From NCBI GenBank assembly GCA_013054445.1, contig JAAMPI010000110.1, positions 1-64,000 of the forward strand: a stretch of DNA of 64,000 nucleotides, given 5' to 3'. The notes below the pieces were generated by a model. The model made no database searches. It was given only the letters and a program-made list of their open reading frames with translations, and was not told the DNA's origin. This document shows, piece after piece, positions 22,121 to 35,884 of this stretch; the stretch's first letter is position 1, and each line of letters starts with the position of its first letter. Made by a program: the position numbers and the translations under genes. Origin of the DNA: Cudoniella acicularis. Lineage: Eukaryota; Ascomycota; Leotiomycetes; Helotiales; Helotiaceae.

Positions 22121-25100
22121 CTATTCCGTCGCATTGTACTTCTTGTTAAACTCCCCCACAGCAATACCAATTTTCCGATACAAAAAGTTTCTACTACTCT
22201 CCTCTGCCACTGGAATAAAAGGACCATTCGTCCCACCTCTCAAAGTCAAACTCAGCCCCGTCCTTTCTTTGCTTATCGTCTGGATATCCTTCAATGGTAC
22301 ATCCCATTCACTTGTTAACTTTTTGCTCTTGATGAGCATGATGCGACTGTAGGTCAACATGACGACTACATCCTCACGTGGAAGCTCCAAGTGGGCGATG
22401 TATTGCTCGTTAAAGTATTTTCCATTGTCGAGCTGCTTGAGCCAAAATTGACCAAGTGCCTCTCGCTGCGAATATGGGCGGACGATTCCATCCGTACCGA
22501 TGAAGCGGGTAAGTCGAACGCGATCGAGTCCATCGGCATCAAAAAACTGTCGTGGTATTGCGGATACCCTCACTGACATTCGAGGCCAAATCGAAAACAC
22601 CGATGGCTGGTTTGGTCGCAAGTCCGAGAACGCCTTTGCCAACACCCTTGAAAAAACCTGCAACGCCTTCTTGCTCGGCACCTTCAAGAGGTTTACGAGC
22701 AAGTCCGCCGACCCCGCTTGCAACACTGCTCACGAAAGAATTCGCGCCAGCAGTAATACCATAAAGGGCATGCTTCGGGCGATTCCTTGACCTAGTCATA
22801 CGCCGACGATCCTGGAACTGCTTGTCCATGGTTGCTTCCGCAAGGCCCTTGGCGATGCTTCCGGTAAATTTGGAGAAACTGTCAGATACACCAAAGACAG
22901 ATTTCTTAACAAAGCTGGTTGCACCCTTCGCAATGCCAATTCCAAGCTGTTCGGGGTTATCAGACATAATGAAACCTTGATACGGCTCATAGAAGATATC
23001 GGCAACACCAGAACTAATGTTGTTGAACAGTCCGACAGGATTTCCGAGGAAGTCTGCTGAGCCAAGAATCTTATGAACTTGATACAACGCCTCTTGCGAG
23101 TAATGATTCGAGACATTCTGCAAAAGAACAGCAGCAGAAACTCGAGCGTTCTCAAGCATGAGAGCATTTAGACGAACAGGGGCATCGTTGATGTTTCCAA
23201 TTGCCATAGTCAACACGTTCAAAAAGAACATCAAGGGATTCCTCGACGACGTCTTATCTTCAACATTAACTCTATCGGTACGCACAAAAGACAAATCAAG
23301 TTGCATCGGTTGTATGTTGAGTAACTCGAAGTATATGTCTTGACCCGATTGGTCCTGGGTAGGTTCTGGGATATCCAGATTTTCATCGCAAAGTACGCCT
23401 TCATGGGTCTCTGACCAGCTAGCCCCAGGAACTTTCGAGAACTCCAAGAGGGCCAGAACGAAATCCTCATCGATTTCAAGCGTCATCTGTTGCAACAAAA
23501 TTGTGGCATATTTGATGTACAGGACGCCAAAGGAGTCGTCTTTCACCCGTGTAATTTGGAAATGTACTGAAGGATGTGACTCTGTCTCTCTGGTATTCTT
23601 TGGCACCACACTTGGGTAAAGAATCATAGGGAATATGCCACCATACAGCTGGTTGTCGATTTGTACCCATTTAATTCCGGCTGTAACTGTTTGGTAGAGT
23701 GGCGATTCCGCATACTTGAAGGATATGTCTCGGAAAGTTACATATGCAAGCTCTTTCAGCTGAGCGTTGATCAATGAGATACCAAATCCAGCAAGCTTGA
23801 GCTGCGCCCTGAAAGTGATGTCTGTATCCAAATTCTTGACCTCAAAGCCACCAGCTACGCTCGTCGTTGATTCTGATCGCGTCTTTTGCTTATACAAACT
23901 CTTCGAAGCTTTATAATTGGACAATATCAAGGTCTGAGTGGGACCATCCGCAGCAACATTTAGATCAATGATTTTCGATTCTCTTGCACCACCTGCAGTA
24001 TGTGATGACGGTATCTTCATTGGAATCAAATTTCCAATCTCTGCGAGCTTAATATGCCTCTCCTTACCATTGGCGTTGATGATCAGTTCTTTGTGTTTTC
24101 CGGCAGGATAGTCCCAGGCATAGGGCATTATACTCCTCGGTGGCAATCGATATCGGATAGGACGCCATCCAGATCGGTCTTCTGCATCCTCGTCATCTAG
24201 ATTGGGATTCATCTGGAAGAACATGAATTCTGTGTCGCTTTCATTTCGCATCGAGAATGGCCAGTTCTTGGTCTCGAGGCTGAGGTGTAGGAATATTGTA
24301 GCGTTTTCCATCAAGACTTCAATCCTGATCAATTTTTGGCGCTGGCCAGCTTTCGCAAGTTTGACATGACTTGTACCAAGATCCGAAATGTTAAAAGGAG
24401 ATGACCATTGATTGTTCACTCCGGGAAAGCATAACGATAATTGCTTCCTTGCGCTCTTTTGCAGGAAATGTAAAGGTTGCAGTGCCTGGGGATTGAGGGT
24501 CATGAGCTCAGATGACCCAGGTTCCCTGACGTTGATCTCCTCATTCATCTGATTCTTGAGGACAAATCTTGGGGCAAGAGTTACGACCTTTGTCATTTTG
24601 TATTTGCCTTCCCCGGATGCCACTGTTATGCCGACGTGGATTTCTGTATTGCTTGTCGAGGATGGCAAAACCACATCCACAGTGCTTCCAATTGCGTCGA
24701 AACTTTGTGGTTTACTCCAGTTAGATTCTCCGATTTTGAGTATTGCACGATTTCGTTGATCATCTGCTCCATAAGCAAACATATAAGGAAGGGCCTTGCG
24801 CCTCTCATTATCTGCGGAGTCCGTATTGAAGCTTTGTCCTGCCGCAGTCTTGGCTTGTTGAAGGAGTGATTTTGCTTTGATGTTGATTGCAAGTCCAGTT
24901 TTGTTTAGGATGACATAAGGGCTGTAAACTGTGACGCGGAATGCACCCCCGCTGTCTGGAATCTTGAAATAATGGAGTCTCAGATTCAACGAGAGCCCTT
25001 CGTTGTCCTTACAAGTTAGAGTTGTCTCCTTGCGGTAATCTTCTTGATTATTTGAGTTGATGATGGCGAACTCGCTGGCCTTGAAAACGGTATCTTGCAT

Positions 25101-28100
25101 GTCAACGCTGAGTAAGAGCAAGTGCGAAAGCTCCACCACATGAACAGGACTCTGGCCTCCCTTGCGGAGGAAATTCGTCCAATCTTTCTTCGTGTTCTTG
25201 TCGTAGATGCGATACTTGAAGTCGTAAGGCAAAAGGTTTTCAAGTTCAACTGGAGCGGACAATCGTATCCTCATATATGGATAAATACTAAAATTGTTAG
25301 TGTGATTCTTGTCATCGAAAAAATAGTAAAGTACCTAGTGAGGGGCTGAGCTTTATCATAGCTGGCATGCGTCTGAAAGTAAAATGATGGTGTTTGTCGG
25401 TCATTTTCGCCCTTGCAAGTCAAGGTTTTGGTTGGTCTCTGAAGAAGATCCCTCCAAAATAAGGACTCAGTGGACCATGTATATCCAAACCCTTGATCGG
25501 GCCTAACCAAAAGTGACTTCATGAACGCTGCGCCCACAGGGGCAGGACGACTCTCGCCCGGAGCAATCTTTTCAATCTTGAGTAGGTGACCCTCTTGCGC
25601 ATCAAAGACTCCCAACTCAACTGGAATTTGAGTTTTGTTCTCGACCAGCAATGGCGAGCGGAAGGTAATATATTTAACATTATCCTCTCCCAGAGTCACC
25701 TCTACTAGGAGACGATGCAGGATCTGATCTTTTCGAGGCCGAAGACTGTATATCGTTTCTCCTTCACGATTGACAGGGATTTTGTTGATGCTATCAAAGC
25801 CGCTCCCTTCGAGACGGACTCCAACAACACCACTATTGCTATCAGGTGAGAGATTCTCCCGCATCTTCTCCCAGTCCTCAAATCGCCACGGTCCTTCCTC
25901 TCCATCTTCGAGCCTAGCTGAAACGTGATTTTCGTGTCCAGTTACATCAGTCCAGACATTAATATCAAAGCCAGTGTAGTTTCGTATTCGGTAAGGTGCT
26001 TCTGCGCCTCGGGGTTTTGAGAGTACATCATCTTCTTGAGTTAAGAATTGCGCAGATTTGGACGCGAGTGCAATAGTTGCAGATGTCACAGTAAGCTCAA
26101 GTGTCTTCTGAGACGTAAGATCGATAGATAGGCAGTCGGGGTTTGTGTCTTTGGCAATTTTGAGACCAAGCTGCCAAGGCTCGATGAGCGGTTCCCAAGC
26201 AGATTTGGAGAAGTTATAAACATTGGCAAACAAATCAATATTTGTATCTGCCCTCAAAGTGCTCGACCAATTTGTTGCAGTTGTCGTGAAGTTTTTGACG
26301 CTTACATCCAGAATTGGCAATTCGTGAAGATCGCCGATGAGAATAACTCTCATTCCATCCAGGGTGGCAGTCAGCTCTTCATGCTTTCGCGCGAGCTGCT
26401 TTTCCAGTGGTTGCTGATTAGATTCACGACCGGGAGCAACAGTCGCAGATTTACTCTTCTTTGCTATCGTGGATACACCTTTGCCACTAGCCGATCGCTT
26501 TTTCAGATTGTTTGTGCTTGAACCCTTGAGCTGCTTCGCTTTCTGATCAGAAGCAGGAGTTTTCGTGTTACCATCATCATCCTTGCCAGAAAGTTCTGAT
26601 GCTTTGCTAAAAATCTGAATGGCAAGCAAAATGTCTCGGAGCGATAGTCGTAGAACCAGGGGCTCAAGGTCGATGTGAATGCTGGTTGTATTGACTTGTG
26701 AGCTATCTAAAGACATCTGTAAGGAGAAGTCATCAAGCACTCGCAAACGAGTCGTTTCGAAACGATCCATTCTACAAAGGAACATGCCCATTTGCATGAC
26801 TTGAAGAGTCAGCGCATGTTGTTGTGCCATGAGGATTTGCTTCGTTCCCAGAACAATAGCCTCCGAACTTGAGCTGAGAGGGTTCGCAATCAAGATGATC
26901 TGAGCGTTGACTATATTCACCCTAAAGGCAACGTTCATTGTGGGTTCTTCTGCCTGTGACGAGTCTTGGCTAGTTGTAAGTCGAGACCTAGATCGACTGG
27001 GTAGTGGTGGCCGTGACTCATGGTCCGCTCGTACGGAGTCAGTCTCGGATTCATCTGGCGACCCGATCACACTTTCATCCTCTTCCGGTTGGATTGGCTC
27101 CTCTACTGCGAGGCCTGCTGTCACAAATGACTGGAGCGCAAAGATGTAATCAAGAGCGAAAATAACACGAGGACTATCAATGGCAACAATTGCAATGAGG
27201 TTGCGTTCTTGTCCACCAGATATCGTAACACTGGCCATGAATTGCTGCACGTCCTTATTGGAGGAAGTCATGATCTTCCGGAATTTATTAGTCTCTCGAG
27301 TCCGGCTATCCTGAATCGTGAACGATTGAATCAACAATTCGGACTCTAGTGAGCCGTCGGTCATCATCCGAAGCTTGACATTCGTATCATCCAAGGAAAA
27401 CTTAGACAAGCTAGAGGTATCAAGGTCCCCAATCGGCTCATCTTCTTTGGCCAATATCAGCTCCAGACCAATCGTATGTACATGGAAAGCAAGGTCAAGT
27501 TTGGTCCAGCTACTCGAATCAACTCCCAGCTCAGGTCCGAGATCGACAAGGGCAGTCTCGTTATTGACGGTATCTTTTGGGCTAATAGCCTTCGCTTTCT
27601 TTACAGTCGACTTTGGAACATCTTCAACAGCAGATTGTTTATTTTCGTCGGAATCAATAGCAAAGGCTGCTGGGACAGATTTTGCAAGTTCCAACAGGAA
27701 TTTGAGTTGGGTCTGGGTAATTCGAAGGTTGAAATCAGTCATGCTCCCCTCGATTTCCATATCTGGTCTCTTGGATTTTGATGTGTGCTCTGCGTAGGTC
27801 ATGTGAAAAGCTAAGTCCACTTTGTCAATAAGTTCCAACTCTTCCGTTTTGTCTCCTGGGAAATGGAAATCCGAGGTTAGCCTGATGTTCCGGATCCCAG
27901 CCGAGAGTTTCATAGCAATAATCGAGTCCTTCGAATCATCCAAGGGAACAAATTTGTTCTCGGCATATATCTCTCCCAAATACGCCGTCAAAAGATCGCG
28001 CTTTGGTCGGCCTGCGACCATGACTCTTGGAAATACGACGATAGGAGTTTTGACATTCACATCAAACTTGATGCGACTTGCGCTCTGTTGGAGTTGCGAT

Positions 28101-31100
28101 GCTTGATTTGCAGCAGCTTGCCTTGCAGCGTTGAAGATAGCCTGCATTTTCCCAAATTTAACCAAAAAGTCAATAATCTTCCTGAATGGCTCTTCCAAGA
28201 AGTTCAATTTAATTGAGCCAGCGCGGAGATAGATGGAGGAGTCGTAACCGGGATATGCCTTGCCACTTTCAGGATCAAACGTTTCGTATCGGAAGTCAGC
28301 AAGATCGTCCCCTTGAATAGTGACCAGTTTCCTTAGATTAGATTCAGATGAAGCTCCCTGGTTTATATCATCCAGTAATGATAAATCTCCAAGTTTAGCT
28401 GCAATTCGAAGAGTTTTGCCCATAACGAAGATTCCAACGTCAGCAGCATTGAGAGAAAGAGTAGCGAGTCGTATTCCGTCGTTATTAAGAATGAGTCTGA
28501 TACTCTTCAAATCCACCTTAACTCGAACAGAACCGCTATCAGAACTAGGAGGGTGAACAACTTGCTGCTCTTCATTTTCACTGTCTAGTAGATCCTCGGG
28601 CGAACCAGACGGTCCAGTGATAGCGGATTCATTGTTTGTAAATGTGACCAGGATGAAGTCGAGGAGAGTCAGAAGTGTTTTGCGGGTAACAATCAGGTTG
28701 ATCGTTGAAATCGCAACATCAATATTGATTTCGACTCCTTCATACTTTGGCATAAATTCCGGCGAGTCTTTCTTAACTTTGATAAGCTTCACGTTTATGA
28801 GGTCCTTTTCCGAATCGGCATCTCCAGAGGACACAATTGACTTGAACTCGGCGGACGGATTATCAACATAATCATCCATGACGACGGATTCTAAGGAAGT
28901 CTCGATGATCAGATCAAACGGTCGCACGCAAAGATTCAAGGTGAAATTCTCAGCTACCAGCTCAACGAGGAGCTGGTCTTTCTTCTTTCCCTCAGGATCA
29001 CTTCTGAAAAGAGAGCCTTGAAGTCGATCGACTTCGAATTTGAGCTCAAAATTACGCTGCTGGACTTGGAGCGTTTCATTCGCTGTCTCATTCGAAGCAT
29101 CTTGAAAGTCGGCATCGTTATCCTCTTCAGACTCTTCTTGAATGATGACAGCCTCTTGAGTGGAAAAATTGAAAGAATTAGATGGGGAGCGTTCGCGGGT
29201 TAATCCAGATTTCGAGATCGTACTCTGCGTACGAGGCCGCCGGGGTCTCAGAGTAATCTCTGCTGAATTTTGTGCAGGACTATCATTAGCATCCTCGTCA
29301 AAATTTGGAATAGATACATCAATGATTCGCATTAAGCTTTTGTACTTTTTGTCGGAGACTGAAGCATGGAGAACAGGAAGATGTCCAGAAACTCGAACCT
29401 TGGCAAGGTTTGGTGCCTTCGGGAGAATGGAGGTTTCGACGATAAAATCGACATTAATCTTCTCAATAATATGGTATGATTGAGAATCATCTCTCGTCTC
29501 CAATTGAGCTTTCGTGTCTTTGATCGATGGACCAATCAAAACTTGAGTGGAAGAAAGCTTCACTAAGAACTTGTCATACATCAGAGACTCCAGCCGTTTG
29601 TAATCTTCATCAGTGTACGCTTGCTTTTGCTTTGCTTGAACCTCTTTTAAAGTATCTTTGTCGACCAACTGGCTGCTTACACTGATGTGACCAGCGTCGA
29701 GAATCACGCAGGTGGTTTTCAATGACGTTATGGTTTCGGGAATGATGATTAGAGGAGCTTGGAGATCTAGCTTTGCGTTGAGCGTTTTGTGCTCTTCTAG
29801 CGCAAACTCCAACCCTGCTCTTGTTTGTTGACGAAGGCCTTCAACGGTCGCTCCGGCGCTTTCCATGAGAGCGTTAATGGATTCCATATGCGTTTCTGGC
29901 GGTCTGAAGAATTGTATTATACCGACAAGGAAATGGGGGTTCCAGATAATTTCGAGGGGCTTCAACTTCCCTGTTAAAGCTAAGTCGCTCGCACCGTCTA
30001 ACGGATTCTTCTCGAACTGGAATTGGAAGAATGGATCAACTTCCTCCTTAGTGTCCTCCCCGTCTTCAATTTGAAGTCTCTGTACTGGCGTGTCTGGTGC
30101 ATCTTTAACACGAACAATCTGAGGAAAGAGACTCTCGGGTGTGGTGCCATCATTGACCCTCAACCCACCAAGGCTAACGTCTGCCAGGAATGATTCCGGT
30201 CTTTGGAGGAATTTTGCCCGAAATCCATCGAAGTAAAGACTGAGCACTTCAACAACATTCTCATGCGGATCACGCTTGAGCGTAAAACTGCCCGTATTCA
30301 GGGAGGCATCGATCTGCAACTTAACAGTCTCTTTTGGCAGATCAACACTTTCTGCAAGGGCCGTCTTTTCGTCCCAGTCGATGGCATCATACAGCTCTTT
30401 GCGCTGCTCTTCTGTCATCGTGGTCTCGGGATCTTCTTCTTCCTGGGGCTTCGAGCCCCAGGCCCAGGCAATCCAGCCTTGCTTTTGTTTGGCTGTTTCT
30501 GCCTTTTTGACCCCGACATTCTCCTTTTTCAGCTGGTTCCTAGCTAACGATCTCCAAAATCGCATGTCCTCGTAATTTAGCTTCCACTCAAGTTTATCCA
30601 ATTCGGACGTTTCCTCTAGAGATAAGGGTTCGATCTGCCTTTTCTTCTTCTTGAAAAGTTCGATATACCGAATCCTGTCATCTCTTCTTTCTTTGAAAAA
30701 TGCCCACGACCAACGTTTATTACGGTCATGGATTTTGCTGAGTACGGCGTCTCCAGCAAATTTCAACCACGCTCTTGGATCCTCTTTGGGTCGGACACCT
30801 TTAGGCTGTAGTTTCTTATATTCTTGGTGACGGATGAAGTAATGGAATAAATCGACCATCATCAAGGCATCGCGGTATTGGTGGTCATCAAGTACAAGTC
30901 CAATCTCGTCAAAGACTAGGGCGGCTTTGATATGTGGTCGATCGACCTTCCCAGATTTATCAATTGCAATTTTGGCCTGGCCACTGACAGGTTTCAAAAT
31001 AAATTGGTGACTGGCTGAGTTTATGTCTTCTCCCCTCACAATCATTTTTTGGAAATTTTCAAGCATCTCATCATGGGAAGCGACTTCTGCCCCAGGGACT

Positions 31101-31789
31101 TCTGCTTCCCTACCCGTTCCCAATAAGGATGTGTCTGTATTCCAATAAACAGCGAGAGCCCCCAAAGTGGCGAGTTTGTGAGTTATTCCAGTTGAATCTT
31201 GTATGAAGGTTGGCTTCCATTCTCCATCGGTACTAACAGCACTAAATTCTTCTAGCGTTAAACCGAGAGCGAAGGGATGTCCAGGCGCAGATATCGAATC
31301 TTCGTAGCGTACATGGATATTTTTGATGGTAACTTGTAGATTGTCGACGATTTTCGTAACAAGACTTTCCGTGAAACTCTGGTTTTTTTGCTGCTCTTCC
31401 TGGCTCATGCCTTCTTGATTGCGATCCTTCAGTAATTCCGCACTGTCCAGTTTCTCAATCTTGACGGCTTGCCGCCGCCGCTCTTCTTCTTCTTCGTCAT
31501 ATTCTGCGTCCTCTTTCGGTGCGGCTAGGAGATACACATCCTCGATATCAACTTGCACCGGCGCACCTCGCAGATTCGACCAAGGTATCTTCAATGTGAG
31601 CTGGCCCAAATGTCCCTCGACCACATTTATTGGTAACTTCAGTTGGTCTAATGCTTCTCGCCGCAGCTCGAGATCTCGTAGTTTTACATCCCCAGACCAT
31701 ATCCCCACTTTCAGTTGTCCGGGATCGAAATTCCTTATGTACATCCCCAGGAAGCGGTTAAGCAACGAGGAAACGAGCCCTTCCAACAT
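22121..31789 (-). CDS. VPS13: VPS13, bridge-like lipid transfer protein; last ~135 codons out of frame by one base
   Basis: VPS13 forms a long hydrophobic groove that moves phospholipids between membranes at organelle contact sites. The chorein domain opens the protein (MLEGLVSSLLNRFLGMYIRN, FDPGQLKVGIWSGDVKLRDL). The extended repeat region follows, then the adaptor-binding/SHR-BD region (GENDRQTPSFYFQT, PVELENLLPYDFKYRIYDK). The C-terminal amphipathic module ends GVGKGVLGLATKPAIGVFDL. A 47-nt phase-2 intron (25288-25334) joins the two large frames, so 3067 codons are open without a defect. At 22541-22546 the coding strand has T6 where T5 would read NTTTVFDADGLDRVRLTRF. With T6 a TGA (22539-22541) ends the frame, and the PH-like C-terminal domain (to 22121, ending FNKKYNATE) lies one frame away. 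Because the rest of this conserved gene is intact, a homopolymer error is the simplest explanation. Confidence 0.95.
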
Positions 31790-32509
31790 GGTGAATGCTG
31801 GTGGCCTTCACCCTGGGCAGAAAACCTCTCGATCAAATTCTTCGACTCGTCGTCGTCATCCGCATCAGCAGGTATCGTACACAATCGCAAGAAGGAGAGA
31901 TCGTGGGATTTATGTCGTCAGAGTCATGGTATTCGTTTGCAGAGTGCCTTTGCGCGCAATAATAGGAGGGAGGGCTTCGAGGTGAAAGAGGAGGTTGTGG
32001 ATCGCAGGTTCCCCGCTACTCAAGCTGGGGTGATTCAGCGCACTGGGGAAAGGCAGGCGCCGTAGGAGGAAATCGTGAGCCGTCAAAGAAGTCGAGCCGC
32101 ACACAACAGCTTGACTTGAATGTGAGAGCCTCTTGAAAAGCAGGAGAGGCAGTCTTTTACGTCTGCCTACAAAATCCTACGACCAACAACACGCGTGTAC
32201 ATTTCATGCTTCACTGGGCTCGCTTACAACAGGAACCGTTGCACAACTACGTCACCCGAGTTGCTGTTGAAGCTTGCTATTTTAGGGGATGGAGCTGTCC
32301 AACAAAGACGACGAGAAGCTCGTCGGATTTCTCTGGCAATTCCCCTCTTCTTCCTCGCGTTCAGTGCAAAACTCATCTTCTGCCTCAGATCGTCGCGACG
32401 AATTATTTCAATTGGTTTTCGAGCTCATCGGGTCAGTTATTGACCTTAATCGAGAACAATTAGATTGCGGGGAAGCTCGAGCTTCGCGAGACAATTATCA
32501 ACCACCACC
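31790..32509. other. Divergent intergenic region between VPS13 and the DUF3429 gene
   Basis: These 720 bases separate the starts of two housekeeping-type genes on opposite strands and should hold both promoters. Open frames here (for example 31715-32065 and 32195-32443 plus) overlap the VPS13 5' end or have no recognisable content. No RNA gene was seen. Confidence 0.5.
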
Positions 32510-33664
32510 ATGCTCCGCTCCACGGCCACGCAATCACTGCTGAAAAGCTTCACAAAGGTTCCAGCTTCACGGTCAAGATATAGCGCAGCTTCAGCTAAGT
32601 TGCGCAATACCACTCCACTCCGCCAATTGAGCAACAAGCGCCCGCAAGTCCTCGTCACACTCAAACGTCCAGCAATCATATCCTTACTATATGCCACCCA
32701 GGCCGGACCGCCATTCAATGTAATCAACGAAAAAGAAGAGCGCAAGCTCGCAGAACAAAAGCTACGCCCGGATCCTACCCATGTTAGCAGCAGCTCCAGT
32801 GTTCGTCATGTAATGGAGGAGAGCCAAGCTGCCCCAGCACACGACGCGCATGGAGGAATACGAGGAGACATAGAAACAATCAAGGAGACCTTTTCCCTCG
32901 CAGAAGTCCCAAAAGAGTCGCTGTACATTGGAGCTGCTGGAGTTCTCCCATATGCCGCGACCAGCGCCTCAGCGCTGTACCTCGCATACGATATCAACCA
33001 CGCCCATGCAACTGGAGGTACTGGATTAATCTTCTCCCCTGAAACAGCGCATCAGCTTCTCGATATAATTACCCCAATTCAGATTGGATACGGAGCCGTG
33101 GTAAGTGCTTGGAAGCCTAATACTTTAAGACTTTTACTACTCACGCCAAAATAGATCATCTCATTCCTTGGTGCCATCCATTGGGGCCTTGAATACGCTG
33201 GATATGGTGGTCATCACAGCTACCGTCGGTATATGTATGGAGTCATTGCACCAGCAGTAGCGTGGCCCACGATCTTCATGCCTGTTGAATACGCCCTCAT
33301 CACACAATTCCTGGCATTCAACTTCATGTATTTTGCAGATGCCCGCGCCACAGTTCGAGGATGGTTTCCACCGTGGTACTCCACTTATCGATTCGTTTTG
33401 ACTTTCTTCGTTGGCGCTTCAATTGTCGCGACTCTTGTCGGAAGAGGACAAATCGTGAAGGCCGACTCGAATCTGAGGAGCCCGGTAGATTATGTGAAGC
33501 AGGATCGAGATGCTCAATGGGAAGCCCTTGAGCGCGAGGAGAGGGAGAGACGCGCCGTGATGGCCAAAGAAGATGAGGAAGAAGAAGACCAGGAGGATGG
33601 CGCAGACGAGGAGGCTAAGGATGATGACGAGGCAGAGGAAGAAGATGCCACAGAGAAGAAATAA
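32510..33664 (+). CDS. DUF3429 (TMEM69-like) mitochondrial membrane protein
   Basis: The ATG at 32510 is preferred to an upstream non-ATG extension because it starts a Ser/Arg-rich, acid-free leader typical of mitochondrial targeting (MLRSTATQSLLKSFTKVPAS). Exons 32510-33100 and 33155-33664 join over a 54-nt intron to give 366 aa. The core matches DUF3429: VPKESLYIGAAGVLPYAATS, then ISFLGAIHWGLEYAGYGG, RYMYGVIAPAVAWPTIFMP, and FNFMYFADARATVRGWFPPW. Four to five hydrophobic helices are visible, so an inner-membrane location is likely; function in the family is not established. The final 60 residues are unusually acidic (EDEEEEDQEDGADEEAKDDD and onward). That tail probably faces an aqueous compartment and is the least conserved part. 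Confidence 0.88.
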
Positions 33665-34410
33665 AAGTTGACGCGGGAGTCTTGGTGCTTATGTAATTGT
33701 ATATACCTGGATATTTTGAGACAGACTTGGACATTCCTAGTCTATTGCATGTTAAAATTTGAGCATAAAGTCACAGTTGAGGATCTTCTAATAGTATTAT
33801 TTTTCTGCTTCCACATAATTTATCTCTTCAACGACACAACTAACTCTTTAGTCTAAATGGTTAAAGCAATTTTAGATTCACACCAAATTTTATAACATCG
33901 AAATTCTGTCTAGCGCTGGCATATTTTGGTGCTCGGATTCAAGCAACGCCTCGACGCCAAAGCAAGCCTGTTTCAAGAAGTCTCACAGTTTGTAATTATC
34001 TCACCTTGATATCCAGGAATTAAGCTTGTAAGCAAATCGTGACAGCGTACACGATAGTGCCTATACCGAGATTCGAAATTTCAAGCCATGTACCTCTTTG
34101 AGAATTGCCCTATATTTGTTTTGCTTCAATTCATTGAACTTTCAATTGGACCGTGCACCGAACCTCAGCAAGGCTCGAGCTCGCACACTGGAAGACTTGG
34201 AATCTACAACAAACAGGCCATCGTATTGCGGCCTATTTCCGAATCATCTGAGTTCTCCGAGGAACCGCGATTGCTGTGCCTACCTACAAGTCATGTACAA
34301 GCTCCAAGCTCTGGACATTAACAGCTCTTCATTCTTCAACTTCTCCTCTCCACCTTTGCGAAGAGCAACATGAGTATCAAATGCGCTCACCTGATACCCA
34401 CGATCCAACG
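33665..34410. other. Intergenic, 0.75 kb
   Basis: This is 3' flank of the DUF3429 gene and 5' flank of the methyltransferase. The left half is AT-rich. In-frame ATGs at 34276 and 34381 could extend the methyltransferase N-terminus. No other gene is seen. Confidence 0.5.
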
Positions 34411-35884
34411 ATGACATCTCCGAAGGGCGAGAAAGACAACGACACGGCATCTCCGCCTCGTGCGGAGCAAGCTTTCGATTCGGCGGAAGCGCTAATAGTC
34501 GCGAATCAAGCCGCTACAACGATCGAGGTCGAGTCCGACAACTTCACAGATGACGGCTATGGCGGCGAATCGAGCAGCGACTGCGAAACTTCTATCGAGA
34601 CAAGCATCCGAAACCATGCCTTCGAGAATGGTAGGCGATACCACAAGTTTCGAGAAGGTCACTACAACTTTCCCAATGACGAGTCGGAGCAGGATCGCGA
34701 AGATATGAAACATGCGATGATCGTGAATTTGTGCGGTGGAAAATTACATTTCGCACCTATTGAGGAGAATCCGCAAAATATCATCGACCTTGGTACTGGG
34801 ACCGGAATATGGTGCGTTGATATGGGCGACGAGTATCCTAGTGCCGAAATACTTGGAGTGGACTTGAGCCCTATCCAACAAGTTTGGGTTCCTCCAAATG
34901 TTCGATATATGGTAGACGATGTGGAGATGCCCTGGCTCGAGAGTGAAAACTTCTATGATCTTGTTCACGGACGCCATATCACACCCGCGATCAAAGATTT
35001 CCCAGCTCTACTCAAAAGGGCATACACGTAAGTGGCCTTGGATTTGTTAGCGGGATTTCAGCTAACAGGTCCCTCAGCCATACTAAGCCTGGAGGTGTAA
35101 GGACATATTTCTGCCATATTATTTCAACCTCTTCACGAACACTTCCAACGTTGTATATTTCGTTATTTCTGCTGTGCGTATAGTAGCGCAAGATTCATGG
35201 GCTCAAGTGAGTGCCTAAGACGTCGAAAGTTGTGTCTGGTTCGAGCCAAATGCCGGTTTAAATGAGTATATAAGACCCGCCATAAAAACCAATCATTGAT
35301 TTTAGGGTGCCCTTTATTGCTCTACTAACCCATCACCAAGACACTTCTCGAGTTCGCTTTCGTCGAATTTATTGGCGTTTTCCAGGTTCCAGTTTTGGGG
35401 GCTACAAGTATAAGACAAACTGACTTTTGACGTTCAGTGGGTTGAATTTCAAGAGATGCATCACTTACCTCACTGCGATGACGATACGATGCCAGCTGAT
35501 TTCCCGCTGTCCAAATTTTTCCGTGTTGTAGCGGAAGGTCTTCGGAATCTCGGTGTCAGTCTCGACGCATCAAGAAACGAAGCCGCTAACCTTTCTTCCT
35601 ATGGATTTACCAATGTCCAACATGAAACTCTCAAAATACCAATCGGAACATGGCCAAAAAATAAAACAATGAAAACAATTGGTTTGTATGCACGAACTGG
35701 CATCATGGATGGATTACAGGCAATGTCTCTGGGGCCACTCTGCAGAGGCATGGGTTGGAGCAGAGACCAGGTCGAGATAATGCTGATTGATGTGCGCAAG
35801 GCATTGGGGGATGCAAGCGTGCACTGCTATTTGCCCTTTCATATTATGTACGGGATGAAACCTTTGGACGCAAGTTCCGCATAG
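34411..35884 (+). CDS. LaeA-like SAM-dependent methyltransferase
   Basis: Class I methyltransferase (TAM domain) of the large ascomycete LaeA-like family, whose founder controls secondary metabolism and development. From ATG 34411, exons 34411-35027, 35078-35096 (19 nt) and 35438-35884 give 360 aa. The N-terminal 85 residues are acidic and disordered. ENGRRYHKFREGHYNFPND is the typical entry to the domain. The SAM-binding motif I is IIDLGTGTGIWCVDMGDEYP followed by EILGVDLSPIQ. VRYMVDDVEMPW and YDLVHGRHI follow, and THTKPGG|WVEFQEMHH crosses the tiny second exon and the last intron. The second intron (341 nt) is far longer than others in the window. The acceptor substrate is unknown; many paralogs of LaeA are not global regulators, so a LaeA role is not claimed. 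Confidence 0.88.
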
